Origin: a virus
DNA length: 24,134 bases
Reading direction: 5' to 3' (one strand)
IMG/VR virus record: IMGVR_UViG_3300020125_000172
Coordinates: 1 to 24,134 of that record
Within the stretch, counting starts at the first letter, position 1. Each line of letters opens with the position of its first letter. The position numbers were made by a program, and so were the translations under genes. Below the pieces are notes generated by a model that saw only the letters and a list, made by a program, of their open reading frames with translations, made no database searches and was not told the DNA's origin. Positions 22,046 through 24,134 of this stretch are shown here, one piece after another.

Positions 22046-22909
22046 ATGATAAATCAATTCAATTCAAACATTGCTGTCAAATTCAACATTAATACCGCTA
22101 TATTTGTTCAAGAACTCGCCCAGTGGACATTTTATAACCTTGTTAATAAACATAATATCCATGATGGTTTATGTTGGTCTTTTAATTCGCTTGAAGCTTA
22201 TACAGAAATATTTCCTTATTGGACACGCCGGCAACTTGAAACAGTGATTAATAATGCAATAAAAGATGGATTGGTGGCAAAAGGTAATTATAACAAACAT
22301 AAATATGACAGAACCTGTTGGTATGCTCTTACCTATGAAGCTTTGTCATATTTCCCTGAATTGACCAAAGAGACATACTTAATAACCCTTTCGCAGTCCA
22401 TTTCACAAAATGGGGAACTGTACGACAAAAATCTGACTCATGACGAAAACGCGTATCACCATTTCACAAAACTGTGTGAGGCTTTTCACAGAACTGTGAC
22501 AGCTATACCATCTACTTTTAACTCATCTAATGTTTTATCTAATAAAAAGACATTAGATAAAACCCCATCAGGAGACGGTGATGCCGGCAACCCTGATATT
22601 CAACCAAAGCTTGATTCTAAAAAGTCCCTTGATTTACAAGATCTGATTTCGGACAATCCTCACGATATTCCAAAACCCATGCTTGAAGATTGGGTAATTA
22701 TCAGGAAGGGCAAGAAAGCAAAGATAACCAGAACAGCATGGTTAAAAGTGAACAAAACTCTCTCAGAGATTGAAAAGGCATATAAAATTAAGCCGATAGA
22801 GTCTTTCGAAAGGATGGTTGCCAATTGTTGGCTATCACTGGAAACAAAGTATTTCAAGGATGAATCAAAAAGCAACGGATCGCATAACTCAATAAAACCC
22901 TCACTGTAA
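22046..22909 (+). CDS. phage replication initiator with N-terminal winged helix (287 aa)
   Basis: I chose the ATG at 22046. The upstream TTG at 22004 lies in the terminator T-run. The ribosome site is weak (CGGAC). Residues about 10-105 resemble the winged-helix DNA-binding domain of phage and plasmid replication proteins: NTAIFVQELAQWTFYNLV, NIHDGLCWSFNSLEAYTEIFPYWTRRQLETVINNAIKDGLV, then NKHKYDRTCWYALT. A variable linker (about 115-210) is followed by a C-terminal domain with DWVIIRKGKKAKITRTAWLKVNKTL and ERMVANCWLSLE. It should bind the origin, probably within its own linker-coding DNA, and load the helicase encoded next. Confidence 0.75.
   Translation: MINQFNSNIAVKFNINTAIFVQELAQWTFYNLVNKHNIHDGLCWSFNSLEAYTEIFPYWTRRQLETVINNAIKDGLVAKGNYNKHKYDRTCWYALTYEALSYFPELTKETYLITLSQSISQNGELYDKNLTHDENAYHHFTKLCEAFHRTVTAIPSTFNSSNVLSNKKTLDKTPSGDGDAGNPDIQPKLDSKKSLDLQDLISDNPHDIPKPMLEDWVIIRKGKKAKITRTAWLKVNKTLSEIEKAYKIKPIESFERMVANCWLSLETKYFKDESKSNGSHNSIKPSL
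22398..22563. other. candidate replication origin inside the initiator gene
   Basis: Direct repeats: CCATTTCACAAAA occurs at 22398-22410 and 22459-22471. TTTCACA(A/G)AACTGTG occurs at 22462-22476 and 22484-22498, 22 bp apart, or about two helical turns. The second copy is itself a near-palindrome (TCACAG-AA-CTGTGA). An AT-rich stretch follows, with a perfect 12-bp inverted repeat GTTTTATCTAAT/ATTAGATAAAAC (22532-22543, 22552-22563). Iterons next to AT-rich DNA in the linker of the initiator gene mirror lambda ori within gene O. Confidence 0.45.
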
Positions 22910-22918
22910 GGATTTGTT

Positions 22919-24134
22919 ATGTTAGCAAAAGATTTAGCTTTGAAACTTTCGGAACATGCAGAAGATATAGCCATGAATTTGTTTCCCAACGGAAAAAGGG
23001 TAGGAAGCGAATGGTGTGTCGGCTCGGTTCATGGTGAAGCCGGTCAGTCCCTTAAAATCCATCTATTTGGAAATAAAGCTGGTATATGGAGTGATTTTGC
23101 AATTGGTGCCAGCGGTGATTTGCTGGACTTATGGGCTTTGAAAGGAAATGTATCGATTTCCAAGGCAATGAGTGAAGTTGCAAATTATTTTAATATCTCA
23201 GGAATAAAAGCTAATTATGGTAATAGCAAAAAGACATTCGTAAAACCTCCAAGGATTGCGTATGCGGAGACAAAATCAAAAAGCGCTACTTACACATACC
23301 TTAATGTGAAAAGATGCCTTGATGAGGCTGTAATTGCGAAATATGAGGTTCCTCACGATGATTCAGAGATAGTTTTTAATTATATTCGTGAAAATGAGCT
23401 AATATTTGTAAAAAAAATGAAAGTAGAAAGGAAAAACGGGATAAAGCAGATGTATGTGTCAGCAAACTGTGAACCCTGTCTTTTCGGATGGAACGTAATT
23501 CCAAAGACAGCAAGAAAGGTGGTCATATGTGAAGGCGAAATTGATGCCATGTCCTTTTGCCAATACGGAATCCCTGCGCTATCAGTACCGTTCGGTGGTG
23601 GTTCAGGTGATAAGCAGAAATGGATTGAATATGAGTTTGACCGCTTAAATCGTTTCGATGAAATCTATGTATGTATGGACAATGATGATGCTGGAATGGC
23701 AGGTGCGAAGGAAATCATTGACCGCTTAGGAGCGCATAGGTGCCGGCTGGTTGAGCTTCCGATGAAAGATGCAAACGAATGCCTGGTAAACGGAATCAGC
23801 GCTGATGATATGCAATATTACTTGGATAACGCAAAGACCCTTGACCCAGAGGAATTGCGCCGCCCGATTGAATTCACGCAGAGTTCCTATGAAATCATTC
23901 ATCCGGTTCCGGGGAAGTTTTTAGGCTATGTCATTGGTTGGGATAAGTTCAAGGAAAATATCCTTTTCAGACCCTCAGGTTTGTCAGTCTGGACTGGATA
24001 CAATGGCCACGGCAAAACGCTGTTTTTAAGTCATGTCATGCTCAATATGATAGCTCAGGGTGCCAGAGTTTGTATTGCCAGCATGGAGTTATTTCCAGAA
24101 GAATTAATGGCCAGAATGTACTTGCAAGCCACAG
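22919..24134 (+). CDS. bifunctional primase-helicase (Toprim plus RecA-type), 5' part
   Basis: GTAAGGAT lies upstream of the ATG at 22919, and the frame stays open to the window end (405 codons). The N terminus (MLAKDLALKLSEHAEDIAMNL... GSEWCVGSVHGEAGQSLKIHLFGNKAGIWSDFAIGASGDLLDLW) is the zinc-finger-less version of the phage primase start. The Toprim domain follows, with VVICEGEIDAMS near residue 201 and CMDNDDAGMAGA near 252, carrying the acidic metal ligands. A linker leads to the helicase, whose Walker A is GYNGHGKT near residue 360. It resembles T7 gp4-type enzymes that unwind DNA and make primers. The gene continues beyond the window. Confidence 0.88.
   Translation, partial: MLAKDLALKLSEHAEDIAMNLFPNGKRVGSEWCVGSVHGEAGQSLKIHLFGNKAGIWSDFAIGASGDLLDLWALKGNVSISKAMSEVANYFNISGIKANYGNSKKTFVKPPRIAYAETKSKSATYTYLNVKRCLDEAVIAKYEVPHDDSEIVFNYIRENELIFVKKMKVERKNGIKQMYVSANCEPCLFGWNVIPKTARKVVICEGEIDAMSFCQYGIPALSVPFGGGSGDKQKWIEYEFDRLNRFDEIYVCMDNDDAGMAGAKEIIDRLGAHRCRLVELPMKDANECLVNGISADDMQYYLDNAKTLDPEELRRPIEFTQSSYEIIHPVPGKFLGYVIGWDKFKENILFRPSGLSVWTGYNGHGKTLFLSHVMLNMIAQGARVCIASMELFPEELMARMYLQAT

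Overview
The window is part of a tailed double-stranded DNA phage genome or prophage. It is organised like P22-type short-tailed phages (podoviruses). The evidence is the order scaffold, P22-like coat, head-closure protein (gp4-like), tail-hub protein (gp10-like), three probable DNA-ejection proteins, then tail fibres. Base composition is fairly AT-rich, Shine-Dalgarno sites are nearly all AAGGA variants, and promoters are sigma70-like, which suggests a Gram-negative, probably gammaproteobacterial, host. The host cannot be fixed from the sequence. Terminase and portal genes would lie upstream of base 1. No integrase, CI repressor, endolysin or holin was recognised.

Layout. (1) 1-1213, + strand: a run of very small genes, mostly basic or His-rich, several overlapping at ATGA. 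(2) 1149-2159: a Ser/Thr/Gly/Ala-rich virion-like protein, closed by a strong terminator. (3) 2165-2737: a break in the late operon with a small HTH gene on the - strand and about 337 bp of non-coding DNA holding a dyad and several RNA hairpins. (4) 2738-13446, + strand: scaffold, coat, a possible decoration protein, gp4-like protein, an inserted endonuclease VII-type HNH gene, gp10-like protein, a 123-aa protein, three ejection-protein candidates and a small coiled-coil/membrane protein. (5) 13480-18204: six tail-fibre or adhesin-type genes with shared modules, followed by rusA (18201-18548).

(6) 18545-21018, - strand: a tightly overlapping recombination operon in the order YqaJ-type exonuclease, two unknown small proteins, RecT annealase, SSB. 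This is a Red-like system. (7) 21101-21140: one symmetric 40-bp element carrying two face-to-face sigma70 promoters, one for the leftward recombination operon and one for the rightward early operon. (8) 21165-24134, + strand: a Cro-like repressor, a C2H2 zinc-finger/membrane protein, a small unknown protein, a leader with nut-like and terminator features, a replication initiator with a candidate origin inside its gene, and a Toprim primase/RecA-type helicase that runs off the window.

The early half (parts 6-8) resembles the lambda pL/pR arrangement: recombination to the left, cro-initiator-helicase to the right. The usual CI gene between the divergent promoters is missing. The most unusual observations are the overlapping symmetric divergent promoter, the iterons plus inverted repeat inside the initiator gene, the hairpin that covers the coat-gene ribosome binding site, and the structured non-coding segment before the scaffold gene.
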